DNA of 64,000 nt from an uncultured Flavobacteriales bacterium (GTDB taxonomy: Bacteria > Bacteroidota > Bacteroidia > Flavobacteriales > CAJXXR01), in contig CAJXXR010000001.1 in NCBI GenBank assembly GCA_913063375.1, positions 205,948 to 269,947 of the forward strand, in the 5' to 3' direction. Positions 51,956 through 60,870 of the stretch are shown piece by piece. The translations under genes were made by a program, and so were the position numbers. How positions within the stretch are numbered: position 1 is the stretch's first letter; every line of letters starts with the position of its first letter. Below the pieces are notes generated by a model, which saw nothing but the letters and a program-made list of their open reading frames with translations, was not told the origin of the DNA and made no database searches.

Positions 51956-52197
51956 TTTCAATCAATTCTAATTATAAATCGAAGTTACTCTTTTCCTTTA
52001 GAAATCATGACATACTGAAAACCACAATTATAGCTAAATATCTAATTGAATTAATGGCTAAAAGCAAGTGAAATTTATCTGAATTCAAGCTTGGAAATCA
52101 TCCAATTTGAGACTAGCTTAAAGCTAATTTAACACATAAAATGATTGGTAATCATCCATTTTTACCAATATAATTAATCGAATTAAAAATTAAACAA
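51956..52197. other. intergenic region between divergent genes
   Basis: About 240 bases without a gene; it holds the promoters of the T9SS gene and the Cys-rich gene, but no exact TAnnTTTG box was found near either start. Confidence 0.4.
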
Positions 52198-52695
52198 ATG
52201 AAAAAAAAGTATCAATTTTTATCCTTAGTATGCCTACTATTAATAAGCTTTAGCTCTATAGTATATTGCAAATCTGATAATCTAAGAATTTTTGACGCCA
52301 TCATAGAATGTGAGGCAGACTGTACCTTCGGTTCTTGTAGCGCTAGCTGTGATCAAGGAGGTGTAATTTCAGGAGGTGGAGGTGCCATCTGCACTTGTTA
52401 TGGTGGATTTCCTTCCTGTGGCTGTGGTGAAGGTCATAGTGCTCAAATAGCGTATACTATCAATAAACTGCATCTAGACAATATGCAAGAGCTAACTGAA
52501 GTTACCGCCAATTTTAATTCTGAAATTGGAATAATTTTTCACAAATCACTTATAGACAATATCCGCAATGGAATACTAGAAGCGAGTACCAATGAAAGAG
52601 ATATTAGTAGATACCAAAGGTTAAGAAACCAATTTAAAACCCTGAATCACACAGAAAAGGAACACATACAAGAATTTATAGAAAGTAAAAATTAA
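52198..52695 (+). CDS. secreted cysteine-rich protein
   Basis: A 165-residue protein with a signal peptide (MKKKYQFLSLVCLLLISFSSIVYC). Between residues 37 and 82 it has nine Cys in a Gly/Ser-rich stretch: CEADCTFGSCSASC, a GGVISGGGGA turn, then CTCYGGFPSCGCG. The remainder (85-165) is helical and charged. The Cys block could be disulfide-bonded or bind metal; it is somewhat like the leader or core of processed peptides, but no processing gene is near. No family is recognised. Confidence 0.68.
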   Translation: MKKKYQFLSLVCLLLISFSSIVYCKSDNLRIFDAIIECEADCTFGSCSASCDQGGVISGGGGAICTCYGGFPSCGCGEGHSAQIAYTINKLHLDNMQELTEVTANFNSEIGIIFHKSLIDNIRNGILEASTNERDISRYQRLRNQFKTLNHTEKEHIQEFIESKN

Positions 52696-52697
52696 CT

Positions 52698-52746
52698 AAA
52701 ATAGTCGGTGGTAATTTTAGCGATTACTACCGACTATTTTTTAAAA
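52698..52746 (+). terminator. terminator after the Cys-rich gene
   Basis: Eighteen-base stem with one G-T pair (AAAATAGTCGGT... with ...ACCGACTATTTT), seven-base loop and a T run. Confidence 0.95.
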
Positions 52747-52782
52747 AAATGCACGTTTTATTACCTCTTAATCACTCAAGTC

Positions 52783-53616
52783 TTATTGGTTAAAACTAAA
52801 TTTAGTAAATACAAAGTCAGCTTTACTAATCGCTTTCATCAATAATGGCTTAGCCTTTGTATCGAAATCCACATTGGCGAATAACTTTTCATTATCCTCC
52901 AAGCTATCCCACTCAACAATGAATTGCATATGTGGAACATAGGTGGCTTGATCTTTTGAATCCACCGCACTTAAGTTTAAAATAAATTCTGGGTAAGTTC
53001 CGCCGTAATTTCTTTTAATAGGTTCCGAAACCTCAAAATACTTCTGTAAGCTAGCCTTGGATTTTTTATCTGTATTTAAATCTGCAGATCCAAACTCGTA
53101 TACTTTATCCGATCGGAAAGTAATATCCTTACTTTCTGCTACTTCAAAATAGCCTAAATTCACTTCCTTAAGCGCTTCATCTCTGAGGTAAACAATTTTC
53201 TTAAATTCGGCATCAGCAAGTAATTTTAAGCGAGCTTCAACTGTTGGCCATTCAAAAATTGCCACCATATTAGATGGCAATAGGCTGCTTTCATTTTTAA
53301 CTACCCCAAATCCTCCTATCATCTTTGCCCCATATTTTGCCATAAGTGGCATTGCTTTTGGGAAGTATTCACTATTTAATTGATCCATTTTCTCAGGCCG
53401 TATATCGGCAAAAGCCAATTCGTACACCTTTCCCTTTTTAAAAGAAACTGTTTGCATTTTTAAGGAATGATCTTCACATTTTGTGTCGCAAACATGGGAA
53501 GAATTAGCAGTTGACATCTTCTTGATGTTATTACTGCAAGAAGTAGTTGCGAAGGCTAAAGCAATTAATCCACTAAATGCAATTGATTTGAATTGATTCA
53601 TTTTTAGGCTTTTCAT
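52783..53616 (-). CDS. lipoprotein with tandem ABM/DUF1330-like domains
   Basis: A 277-residue protein. Lipobox FATTSC (C27), a short Cys/His linker (HVCDTKCEDHS), then two copies of a dimeric alpha-beta barrel (ABM/DUF1330-like) unit: about 62-165 (KVYELAFADIRPEKMDQL ... VAIFEWPTVEARLKLLADAEFKKI) and 170-277 (KVYEFGSADLNTDKKS ... MQFIVEWDSLEDNEKLFANVDF). Such domains bind small aromatic molecules or act as monooxygenases; no catalytic residue can be named. A second ATG lies five codons in. It lies 18 bases downstream of the SRPBCC gene and should be co-transcribed with it. Confidence 0.78.
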   Translation of the reverse strand: MKSLKMNQFKSIAFSGLIALAFATTSCSNNIKKMSTANSSHVCDTKCEDHSLKMQTVSFKKGKVYELAFADIRPEKMDQLNSEYFPKAMPLMAKYGAKMIGGFGVVKNESSLLPSNMVAIFEWPTVEARLKLLADAEFKKIVYLRDEALKEVNLGYFEVAESKDITFRSDKVYEFGSADLNTDKKSKASLQKYFEVSEPIKRNYGGTYPEFILNLSAVDSKDQATYVPHMQFIVEWDSLEDNEKLFANVDFDTKAKPLLMKAISKADFVFTKFSFNQ

Positions 53617-53634
53617 GATTTTAGAATTTATCGT

Positions 53635-54138
53635 TTATATCTTTGTTTGTAGTTTCATCTTAAGGTCTTCCCTATCCAATATTTCAATTCCTGTTTCACT
53701 GTGAATCTTTAAACCTTGGAGTAGGAATTCAATGTCCTTTTCAATTTTAGATTGTATCACCAACTTATTTAGCAACGTACCAATAGCGCCCAACTTCATA
53801 TCATATTTTATGGTTATGGAAACCTTTGTTGTATTGGTAGATAGATCATGGAGTTGAAAATCGGCTAGGAAATCTTTAACAGGAGGTGCCTTTTCTAATG
53901 GTTCAACCTGGAGTATGTATCCCGATCCCTCTTCCCATTGTTTTACGCTTTCCAGAATTTTACCAGAAGGGATTAATACACAGACTCTTTCAGCTCCCTT
54001 TCCCATTGTTTGGTCAGTATTATAGTAAGATCTACTGATGCCTGGATGATACTTCTGAACCGCATCGAAGTCAGAAAGAATAGACCAAATCGATGATTTC
54101 GATGCACTTATTTCAATGTGTCTTTTAAATGTTGTCAT
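53635..54138 (-). CDS. SRPBCC (polyketide cyclase-like) protein
   Basis: A 167-residue soluble protein with the START/SRPBCC opening FKRHIEISASKSSIWSILSDFDAVQKYHPGISRSYY, then MGKGAERVCVLIPSGKILESVKQW, ending in a helix with LLNKLVIQSKIEKDIEFLLQGLK. Family role: hydrophobic-ligand binding. It is the first gene of a two-gene unit with the ABM-domain lipoprotein, so the two may act on the same small molecule (inference). Confidence 0.85.
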   Translation of the reverse strand: MTTFKRHIEISASKSSIWSILSDFDAVQKYHPGISRSYYNTDQTMGKGAERVCVLIPSGKILESVKQWEEGSGYILQVEPLEKAPPVKDFLADFQLHDLSTNTTKVSITIKYDMKLGAIGTLLNKLVIQSKIEKDIEFLLQGLKIHSETGIEILDREDLKMKLQTKI

Positions 54139-54300
54139 GCCTTGTTCGTTTAATCTTTAAACAAACATAGGTGCAATTTTTACCCGATAAATTTTTATGT
54201 AGACAATGGGACGATATGATTCAAATCCCTTCTAGAATTGTGGTGAATGGGAGGGTTGTGGTAAATGGGAAGGTGATTTTATTAAAAAATAGAATTAAAA

Positions 54301-56058
54301 CTAACCTTGATATTCAGAATATAAAGCTTGAATACGTTCATTTTTGGATCTTGATACAGGTATTCTAATAGGAAGGGAATTACTTTCCAGAAAATATCCC
54401 CTGGAGTTTCCTTGCAACGATAAATCTTGATTTAAATTAATCATAAAACTCTTATGGCAGCGCACTATAGAATGAACAGATGACAGTTGATCTTCAACCC
54501 TCTTTAAACTAATGCGCAACATTTTATTTTTCAATATTCCAGAATCGTTCCAATATATGGTACAATAATTATCATTCGCTTTTACAAAAGCTAAATCTTG
54601 AGGATCAAAAACCAGACTATCCAATGTTTGTGAAGAAATTTCAATACTTGAAGCGATCAGCTTCTTGGGTACAAAGGTCGATTTTTCATCCGATAGATTG
54701 CATCTATCCAGAATATGTTGGAATCGACTATCCTCTCTAACTATAGAGAATATAGGGTTACACTTCAATTCAGCTGGAAATATACCAATGCCGAGATCCA
54801 CTGCCCGCTCGGCATATTTAAAAAAGGCATTATAATCCAATTGCCCTAACTTAACTATAGCCATAGCATACTCAAACACACCTGTATCATCTTTAATTTT
54901 CAAGTCAATGATTTGAGCCTCTAGATTTCTACTTTCTCGATGATAGTTGCCTTTTGAATAGGCATACCCCAAATTAGCATACGCCAATGGGTTTAAGGAA
55001 TCTTTTGCAAGGAGACATTTGAAATCCTCTATGGCTGATTCCAAGTTTCCCATAAAAAGGTTTGCATATCCTCGATATTCCAATAGTGCCGTTGATGAAT
55101 GGTCTATATTCATTGCAGCATTGATAAAATCCAATGCTTTTTGATATTTTCTATTATACAACTGTATCCGGATCATCATTCCATGATGCGGAAGGGCCAG
55201 AGGATCAATTTTTATAGTTCTAGCAGCGTGTTTTTCCGCCTGATCAAATTCTCTTTTGTGGATATGATACATCGCCAAAATATGATGCGCTTTCAAATTG
55301 GCTGAATTTAATCTTAACGCTTGATCAAGATTAATTTTTGCGCGCGCAAGATCTCTACTGTGATATATATCAACGAAGGCAGCAGAGACATAAGAATCCG
55401 ACCGCTTATCATTTATCAGTAAAGCCTTATCAACATATTTCTTGGCAGCGATAAAAGCCTCATTGGGCTGATCATAGCCCATCATACCAATAATACAAAA
55501 AGAGTCTGCTAGGGATGCATACGATTCTGCCATTTCCCTATCCTCTTTAATGGATAACTTGAAATAACGAATGGCCGTCAAAATTTCCTCGCAGGTGTAT
55601 CGATGCCAGTGATAAAGACCTTGTAAATAGTATTCACGGGCCTTACTATGCACCAATTCAATGCTTTTAACACCTTTACCAATGGCCGATTCAATTATTA
55701 TCTCGGCCAACTCATTTAAAGATTGTGTCCATGAATTTAATTCAAACACCCGCTTATCGCTAAACAACAATTCTTCATTCTTGGTTAAAAAAAGTCGAGT
55801 AGATAACTGATAAGCGCCTTCTTTAAAATGAATATTCCCTTCTACCACAAAATCGATATCAAAACGCTCTTGAATGGTGAATAGTGGAATTGAATTATTG
55901 GAAAGATAAACACTAGTAGATCTAGAAGTAATTTTGAGTGCTGAATTACACACAATAAGGTGATTCAATTCCTCCATAACTCCTTCAGATAAATAATCTA
56001 AGTCGCTAAGTACGGATTCAACCTTAAAAGGTACAATCAGAATTTTCTTCATTTGCAT
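54301..56058 (-). CDS. TPR protein with C-terminal LytTR DNA-binding domain
   Basis: A regulator of about 585 residues (ATG at 56058; another at 56052). The N-terminal 120 residues resemble the TolB-like/adenylate-cyclase-associated domain (LIVPFKVESVLSDLDYLSEGVMEEL ... FDIDFVVEGNIHF). Then about eight TPR repeats (140-440). A LytTR domain covers about 485-585 (DLAFVKANDNYCTIYW ... HSIVRCHKSFMINLNQ). There is no receiver domain, so it is not a classical response regulator and the input is likely protein binding through TPR. Confidence 0.86.
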   Translation of the reverse strand: MQMKKILIVPFKVESVLSDLDYLSEGVMEELNHLIVCNSALKITSRSTSVYLSNNSIPLFTIQERFDIDFVVEGNIHFKEGAYQLSTRLFLTKNEELLFSDKRVFELNSWTQSLNELAEIIIESAIGKGVKSIELVHSKAREYYLQGLYHWHRYTCEEILTAIRYFKLSIKEDREMAESYASLADSFCIIGMMGYDQPNEAFIAAKKYVDKALLINDKRSDSYVSAAFVDIYHSRDLARAKINLDQALRLNSANLKAHHILAMYHIHKREFDQAEKHAARTIKIDPLALPHHGMMIRIQLYNRKYQKALDFINAAMNIDHSSTALLEYRGYANLFMGNLESAIEDFKCLLAKDSLNPLAYANLGYAYSKGNYHRESRNLEAQIIDLKIKDDTGVFEYAMAIVKLGQLDYNAFFKYAERAVDLGIGIFPAELKCNPIFSIVREDSRFQHILDRCNLSDEKSTFVPKKLIASSIEISSQTLDSLVFDPQDLAFVKANDNYCTIYWNDSGILKNKMLRISLKRVEDQLSSVHSIVRCHKSFMINLNQDLSLQGNSRGYFLESNSLPIRIPVSRSKNERIQALYSEYQG

Positions 56059-56127
56059 TTGTTGCTTCAATAAATTAACTACTAATTTATTGAAAATAGA
56101 TGTATTATGATACTATTAAATCTACCC

Positions 56128-57366
56128 TTAAACCATTTTTTTTCTCAATTCCAATACGGTAATTTCAGGCCACATCCCTACTCTTCCTGGAAAGGCATGA
56201 AAACCGAATCCACGATTTACATACAGATACTTTCCAAACTCCTGATAAAGGCCACCCCAATATTTATAGATATACTGTACAGGACTCCATTTAATAAATC
56301 CAGGAATTTCTATTCCAAACTGAGAGCCATGTGTATGCCCACTCAGGGTCAGCTGATATTTAGTATCGTGCTGTTTTACTTCATGCTCCCAATGAGATGG
56401 ATCATGAGACAATAATATCTTAAAGGCATCCGCATCTAGATTACCAGTAGCTTTCTTCAAGTCTCCCATTTTCTTAAAACGGTGTCCCCAATTTTCAACA
56501 CCAACCAGAGAAATTTTATCTGTTCCATTATCCAACTCCACTTGCTCGTTGCATAATAAGTTAAAATCTATGGTAGCATGCATTTCCTTAACATCGGCTA
56601 GATTCTTATCCTTATCTTCCGGAGAATCCCAATCTATATAATCCCCATAATCATGATTTCCTAAAATAGAATGCTTTCCATACTTAGGTGTTTTCAATTT
56701 CTTAAAAGTTGAAATCCAAGGAATCATCTCTGTTGCTTTATTATTAACCAGGTCACCAGTGAATACCAACAAGTCAGATTTTTGGGCATTGATCAAATCA
56801 ACGGCATATGCTATTTTCTCCGTTTTATCGAAACTTCCAGAATGGATATCTGAAATCTGAGTAAGTGTAAAACCGTCGAATGATTCTGGCAAATCATCAA
56901 AATATAACGTATGCTTCAATACACGGAAATTGTATTTCCCTTTAAGAATTCCGTGAATCATTCCTGCAAGTGGTATAGCTGCTACACCCAGTGCTAACTT
57001 ACTTATAAAAGCTCTTCTATCCGGAAAATAGCCCAAGCTTGAATCCCCCTCCACAAATTGATTTTTCACCAATTTGAATCCAGCAATCAAAAGCCTAGAG
57101 ATATCTTCTGATAACATAAAGGCAATTAAAATTATCTGAGGAACTATCAATAAAAATAGGGCTCCCATAGCTTGTAAACTATCTCTGGTAACCCCTATTC
57201 TTCTATCGAATTGAGACAAACCATAAAAGAAATAGATCAATGTTCCTAAACAGATAAGGGCGTATAAACCCAATAGCCAAGGATTTCTAGTTATGGTTTT
57301 GATTGTTTGGTAGGCATAAAATTCTATTACAAATAATAGAACAGAAATGATAATCCATTTAGTCAT
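56128..57366 (-). CDS. membrane-anchored metallophosphoesterase
   Basis: A 412-residue protein. Membrane helices at about 3-20, 30-50, 70-95 and 125-146, the last after a basic segment. The calcineurin-like phosphoesterase domain (about 165-405) has QISDIHSG, FTGDLVNN, LGNHDYGD, SHDPSHW and SGHTHGSQFG, the full dinuclear-metal ligand set of the YkuE type. Members hydrolyse phosphodiesters, in some cases UDP-activated or lipid-linked; the substrate here is unknown. Confidence 0.92.
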   Translation of the reverse strand: MTKWIIISVLLFVIEFYAYQTIKTITRNPWLLGLYALICLGTLIYFFYGLSQFDRRIGVTRDSLQAMGALFLLIVPQIILIAFMLSEDISRLLIAGFKLVKNQFVEGDSSLGYFPDRRAFISKLALGVAAIPLAGMIHGILKGKYNFRVLKHTLYFDDLPESFDGFTLTQISDIHSGSFDKTEKIAYAVDLINAQKSDLLVFTGDLVNNKATEMIPWISTFKKLKTPKYGKHSILGNHDYGDYIDWDSPEDKDKNLADVKEMHATIDFNLLCNEQVELDNGTDKISLVGVENWGHRFKKMGDLKKATGNLDADAFKILLSHDPSHWEHEVKQHDTKYQLTLSGHTHGSQFGIEIPGFIKWSPVQYIYKYWGGLYQEFGKYLYVNRGFGFHAFPGRVGMWPEITVLELRKKMV

Positions 57367-57497
57367 GGTGGTGTGGTAAAATTAGCTGGACCAATATTAA
57401 GCAATATTAAAAACATAAAAATAGAAAAGCCCAATTTTACACTATTTTTAACAGTGAAAAATGAGGCTTCTCATGAAAGAAGTATTTTAAATACTAT

Positions 57498-57962
57498 TTA
57501 ATATCGTCGTAATCTATATGCATAATAATCTGAATCATAGTCTTCATCAAAATACATGAAGTTTCCAGATATATCAAAGTTAACGCCTCTGATGGTAAAA
57601 CTCTCTCCAGAGAAACTATCGTTCAAATACAATTCAAAATGATAATCTGACTGACCACCGTGCCCTCCATCAAAAAACACCTCCCAAGATCCTGTATAAA
57701 CCTGCCCAGTATGACGATCTCTTAATTTCGCATAATTGTCATTGTGTAGGTCCAAAACGAAGTCGTAATAATCAGCTGTGATATTTACTGTATTACTCCC
57801 ATAATCGAGTAAGACCTGGTCGAAAGTCCAAGTACCCACCACTTCATTTTCATAGGGGTCTACGGAATCTTCAATATGAATTTCACAGCTTGTAAATAGA
57901 ATAGCTACTAAACTTAAAAGGAAATAGGATTTCTTAATGGTTAAAAGCTTTTTCATAATCAT
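57498..57962 (-). CDS. lipocalin-like lipoprotein
   Basis: A 154-residue protein with lipobox ILFTSC (C26). The mature part opens with EVVGTWTFDQVLLDY, the G-x-W signature of bacterial lipocalin-like proteins, followed by short strands and a YTGSWEVFFDGGHGG turn. The C-terminus is rich in Asp/Tyr (YFDEDYDSDYYAYRLRRY). The ligand is unknown. It is isolated between the phosphoesterase and cdaA. Confidence 0.78.
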   Translation of the reverse strand: MIMKKLLTIKKSYFLLSLVAILFTSCEIHIEDSVDPYENEVVGTWTFDQVLLDYGSNTVNITADYYDFVLDLHNDNYAKLRDRHTGQVYTGSWEVFFDGGHGGQSDYHFELYLNDSFSGESFTIRGVNFDISGNFMYFDEDYDSDYYAYRLRRY

Positions 57963-58083
57963 TGATTTTAATTCTAATCAGCGATTTTCAAATACCATTC
58001 CAAAAAAATTAAAAGCTTGAGTCTGATAAGTTAACAATTCTAAAAATAAACCGGTTTCGCCGTAAAATGGATAAATCCACGTA

Positions 58084-58842
58084 TTAGAGCATACGTTCTC
58101 TTAATTTATCCAAGCTGATATTATAGTCGAGTGTACCATCCTCACAAAAAGAAATACTTCCTCTCTCTTCTGATACTATTATTACCTGTGCATCGGTACT
58201 TTCTGTAAGCCCCAACCCAGCACGGTGACGCATACCATATCCAAGTGGTAAATCTCTCCTTTCACTAACAGGTAGAATACAGCTAGCAGACAAAATCCTA
58301 TTGTGTGCTATAACCATGGCTCCATCGTGTAATGGACTATTTTTAAAAAAAACACTCTCTATAAGGGCAGGTGAAATGCTACCGTCAATCTCTTTACCAC
58401 TACCTCTTATAAAACTAAGGTCAGATTCCTTTTGAAGAACAATAAGAGAGCCTGTTTTTGTTTTAGACAACTTTTCAACTGCTTCCAGAATCAACTCCAT
58501 ATAAAATTTCTTCTTTGAAGCTTCCTTTTGTGTGAGCCCCAACAAAAATTCCTTTCGATTTCTAAAAGAAGTATTTCCAATCATCAATAAGAATTTTCGG
58601 ATTTCTTGCTGAAATACAACGATCAATGCAATGACCCCAACACCAATAAACTGACCGAGAATCTCTGTTAACAATTGCATATTGAGGACTTCTACCAACT
58701 TCCAAAGCAAGTATAAAGCACCTACACCTAATAAAATTTTAATTGCAGCTGTACCTTTTACCAATTTATATATTTGGTAGATCAGAACACTTACGAGGAC
58801 AATATCTATTAGGTCCAATATGTTAAAGTCGAAGATATTCAA
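58084..58842 (-). CDS. cdaA: diadenylate cyclase CdaA
   Basis: A 252-residue membrane enzyme that makes cyclic di-AMP from two ATP. Three N-terminal helices (about 8-28, 33-52 and 58-80), then the DAC domain with the catalytic motifs LHDGAMVI and GMRHRAGLG. No ATG precedes the first membrane helix; the start is a TTG seven bases after the folP stop, so expression depends on coupling to folP. The C-terminal part ends soon after the DAC domain, as usual for Bacteroidota CdaA. Confidence 0.95.
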   Translation of the reverse strand: MNIFDFNILDLIDIVLVSVLIYQIYKLVKGTAAIKILLGVGALYLLWKLVEVLNMQLLTEILGQFIGVGVIALIVVFQQEIRKFLLMIGNTSFRNRKEFLLGLTQKEASKKKFYMELILEAVEKLSKTKTGSLIVLQKESDLSFIRGSGKEIDGSISPALIESVFFKNSPLHDGAMVIAHNRILSASCILPVSERRDLPLGYGMRHRAGLGLTESTDAQVIIVSEERGSISFCEDGTLDYNISLDKLRERML

Positions 58843-58849
58843 TATGCTA

Positions 58850-59686
58850 TTATCTAGTTAGTTGATCAATTTCTATACACTGTTTAGCCTCCTTTACATC
58901 ATGAACGCGTAGAATTTTCGCGCCATTTCTCAAGGCTACCATATGTGCAGCTGATGTTGCATTTAAGGCTTCTTCTGCTGTGATCTTGAAGTGCTTATGA
59001 AACATTGATTTCCTTGACAAACCAACCAGAATTGGTTTATTGAATAAATCAAAAATAGCCAGCTTTTTTAAGATTTCATAATTGTCAATAATATCCTTTC
59101 CAAAACCAAAACCTGGATCTAAGATAATATCATTTACACCATTTAAGTGCAATTGGTTCAATTTATCTGAAAAGTATCCAACAACTTCATCAATCAGATG
59201 ATCGTAAAGCGTATTGTTTTGCATGGTCGCTGGGACACCTCTCATATGCATCATAATATAAGGAACCTGTAAAGAAGCAATGGTGGAAAACATTTTATCA
59301 TCAAGACTGCCAGCTGAAATATCGTTGATAATACACGCACCTCTTTCTACGGCTCCTTTTGCAACCTCAGACCTAAAAGTATCAATGGATATTAAAGCCT
59401 CAGGGAAGTTAGTCGTGATTTTTTCTAGATCTGAATATAAGCGTAATTTTTCCTCTTCCAAATCTAGCATATCAGCACCTGGACGGGAAGATATTGCACC
59501 AATATCGATAAAGTCAGCCCCTTCTTTTAGATGCTGTTCCACCTTTTTCAAGAATAAATCTTGTTTGTTATTAACATTTCCATCGTAAAAAGAATCGGGT
59601 GTTAGATTAACGATACCCATAACCTTAGGTCTATCAAAATAGACCAATTTCCCTTTACAGTTGATTGAATTGTTTGTTTGGAACAT
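58850..59686 (-). CDS. folP: dihydropteroate synthase
   Basis: A 278-residue folate-pathway enzyme that joins p-aminobenzoate with dihydropterin pyrophosphate. Diagnostic: VMGIVNLTPDSFYDG, IDIGAISSRPGA, INDISAG, DPGFGFGKD and GLSRKSM, and the late RVHDV. Length is normal. It sits between rfbC (14 bases upstream) and cdaA (7 bases downstream) and is presumably co-transcribed with them; folP-cdaA pairing is known in Bacteroidota. Confidence 0.97.
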   Translation of the reverse strand: MFQTNNSINCKGKLVYFDRPKVMGIVNLTPDSFYDGNVNNKQDLFLKKVEQHLKEGADFIDIGAISSRPGADMLDLEEEKLRLYSDLEKITTNFPEALISIDTFRSEVAKGAVERGACIINDISAGSLDDKMFSTIASLQVPYIMMHMRGVPATMQNNTLYDHLIDEVVGYFSDKLNQLHLNGVNDIILDPGFGFGKDIIDNYEILKKLAIFDLFNKPILVGLSRKSMFHKHFKITAEEALNATSAAHMVALRNGAKILRVHDVKEAKQCIEIDQLTR

Positions 59687-59700
59687 ATCCTAGATTATAA

Positions 59701-60246
59701 TTAAAACGGGCTTACAAAATCTTTAAATAATGGAGCTATAGCATCTTTATCTGATAGGATAGGTTCTGTAGACAATTCCCAATCAATCCTTAAATCAGCA
59801 TCATCCCAACGAAGAGAACCTTCCGCTTCTTTATTATACAGATTACTGCATTTATAACTAAAGACTGTATTGTCTTCTAAAGTTAGAAAACCATGAGCAA
59901 ATCCAACAGGAATATATAGCATAGTTTTGTTCTTATCACTCAAAATTGCTTTATAACTCTTACCATAGGTAGGAGAATCTTTTCTTAAATCTACAGCAAC
60001 ATCCAAAACAGATCCCGTAATTACCCGTACCAATTTGGCTTGACCGTGTGGATTGCATTGAAAATGTAACCCTCTCAACACTCCTTTAACGGATTTTGAC
60101 TGATTATCTTGCTTAAAATCATTTGGAATAGCCAAGTCGTTGAAAAGTTCCTCATTCCAAGATTCAAAAAAATACCCACGTTCATCTTCAAAAACCCTTG
60201 GTTGTAAGAGGTATAAGCCCTCTATGCCTGTTTCAATTTTTTTCAT
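59701..60246 (-). CDS. rfbC: dTDP-4-dehydrorhamnose 3,5-epimerase
   Basis: A 181-residue cupin enzyme of dTDP-rhamnose synthesis. Motifs: VFEDERGYFFESWNE, DNQSKSVKGVLRGLHFQ (with the catalytic His), AKLVRVITGSVLDVAVDLRKDSPTYGK and PVGFAHGFLTLED. The ATG at 60246 is chosen, as residues before it do not match the family. No other rhamnose genes are adjacent. It is first in the rfbC-folP-cdaA cluster. Confidence 0.96.
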   Translation of the reverse strand: MKKIETGIEGLYLLQPRVFEDERGYFFESWNEELFNDLAIPNDFKQDNQSKSVKGVLRGLHFQCNPHGQAKLVRVITGSVLDVAVDLRKDSPTYGKSYKAILSDKNKTMLYIPVGFAHGFLTLEDNTVFSYKCSNLYNKEAEGSLRWDDADLRIDWELSTEPILSDKDAIAPLFKDFVSPF

Positions 60247-60294
60247 TCTATTATATTTCTGTAAATAGGAGAACAAATGTAATTAAAGAAATGG

Positions 60295-60302
60295 TATATT
60301 TG
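60295..60302 (+). promoter_or_regulatory. predicted -7 box for the TerB-like gene
   Basis: TATATTTG, an exact TAnnTTTG match 22 bases before the ATG at 60325. No clear -33 box is seen. On the other strand TACATTTG (plus 60274-60281) is a candidate -7 box for rfbC. Confidence 0.5.
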
Positions 60303-60324
60303 GGTAGCACAAATTTAGTTTTTT

Positions 60325-60762
60325 ATGAAGGCCGACAGAATTACACCGTTTCATTTAATCAATTTCCTTTATATAGGTTTTGCGCATCTTACAGATGGTA
60401 AAATAACGGACAAAGAATACGCAGAAATTCAGAAAAGCTCTGCTAAATGGTTTAAGGTGGATTTTAATAATATTTCCCTATTCAACCAAATTTTAGAGGA
60501 AACTACACAATGGTACAATTCTATTGAATCTGACAATGAAAAGTACCAAACTCTATTGGAGATTGCTACTCAAATTAGAAACATTAAAGAACTTTCAGAA
60601 GACAATCGTAAGGAAATATTATCCAATCTACGAGACATTGCAGTTGCTGATGGACATTTTGAAGAGAATGAAAAACGCATGCACGACGTTATCGGAAAGA
60701 ATTTAGGGATAAACATAATGACCTCAGATAATCAAGATGTAGGTAGGAAGATTGGATTTTAG
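60325..60762 (+). CDS. TerB-like small protein
   Basis: A 145-residue all-helical protein with the TerB pattern of paired acidic loops: FAHLTDGKITDKEYAEIQ (near 20-37) and AVADGHFEENEKRMHDVIGKNLGI (near 110-133). In TerB-family proteins these Asp/Glu loops bind calcium or other metal. TerB-like proteins are linked to stress and envelope functions, and this one stands apart from any ter cluster. Its role is open. Confidence 0.7.
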   Translation: MKADRITPFHLINFLYIGFAHLTDGKITDKEYAEIQKSSAKWFKVDFNNISLFNQILEETTQWYNSIESDNEKYQTLLEIATQIRNIKELSEDNRKEILSNLRDIAVADGHFEENEKRMHDVIGKNLGINIMTSDNQDVGRKIGF

Positions 60763-60842
60763 TCCATTAAGCGTTTCCTTTTAAATTGGATTTTATTTGA
60801 ATTATGAGACAAATAGTATAGAATTAAACAAAGATTAATTCT

Positions 60843-60850
60843 TAAATTTG
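60843..60850 (+). promoter_or_regulatory. ribBA: predicted -7 box for ribBA
   Basis: TAAATTTG, exact TAnnTTTG match 20 bases before the ATG. With the short leader there is no room for an FMN riboswitch, and none of its conserved sequence is seen. Confidence 0.5.
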
Positions 60851-60870
60851 CCAAAACAAAGAAAAAAGAT

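Noticed and set aside
60763..60870. FMN riboswitch before ribBA
   Set aside because: The leader is short and none of the conserved riboswitch sequence is present.
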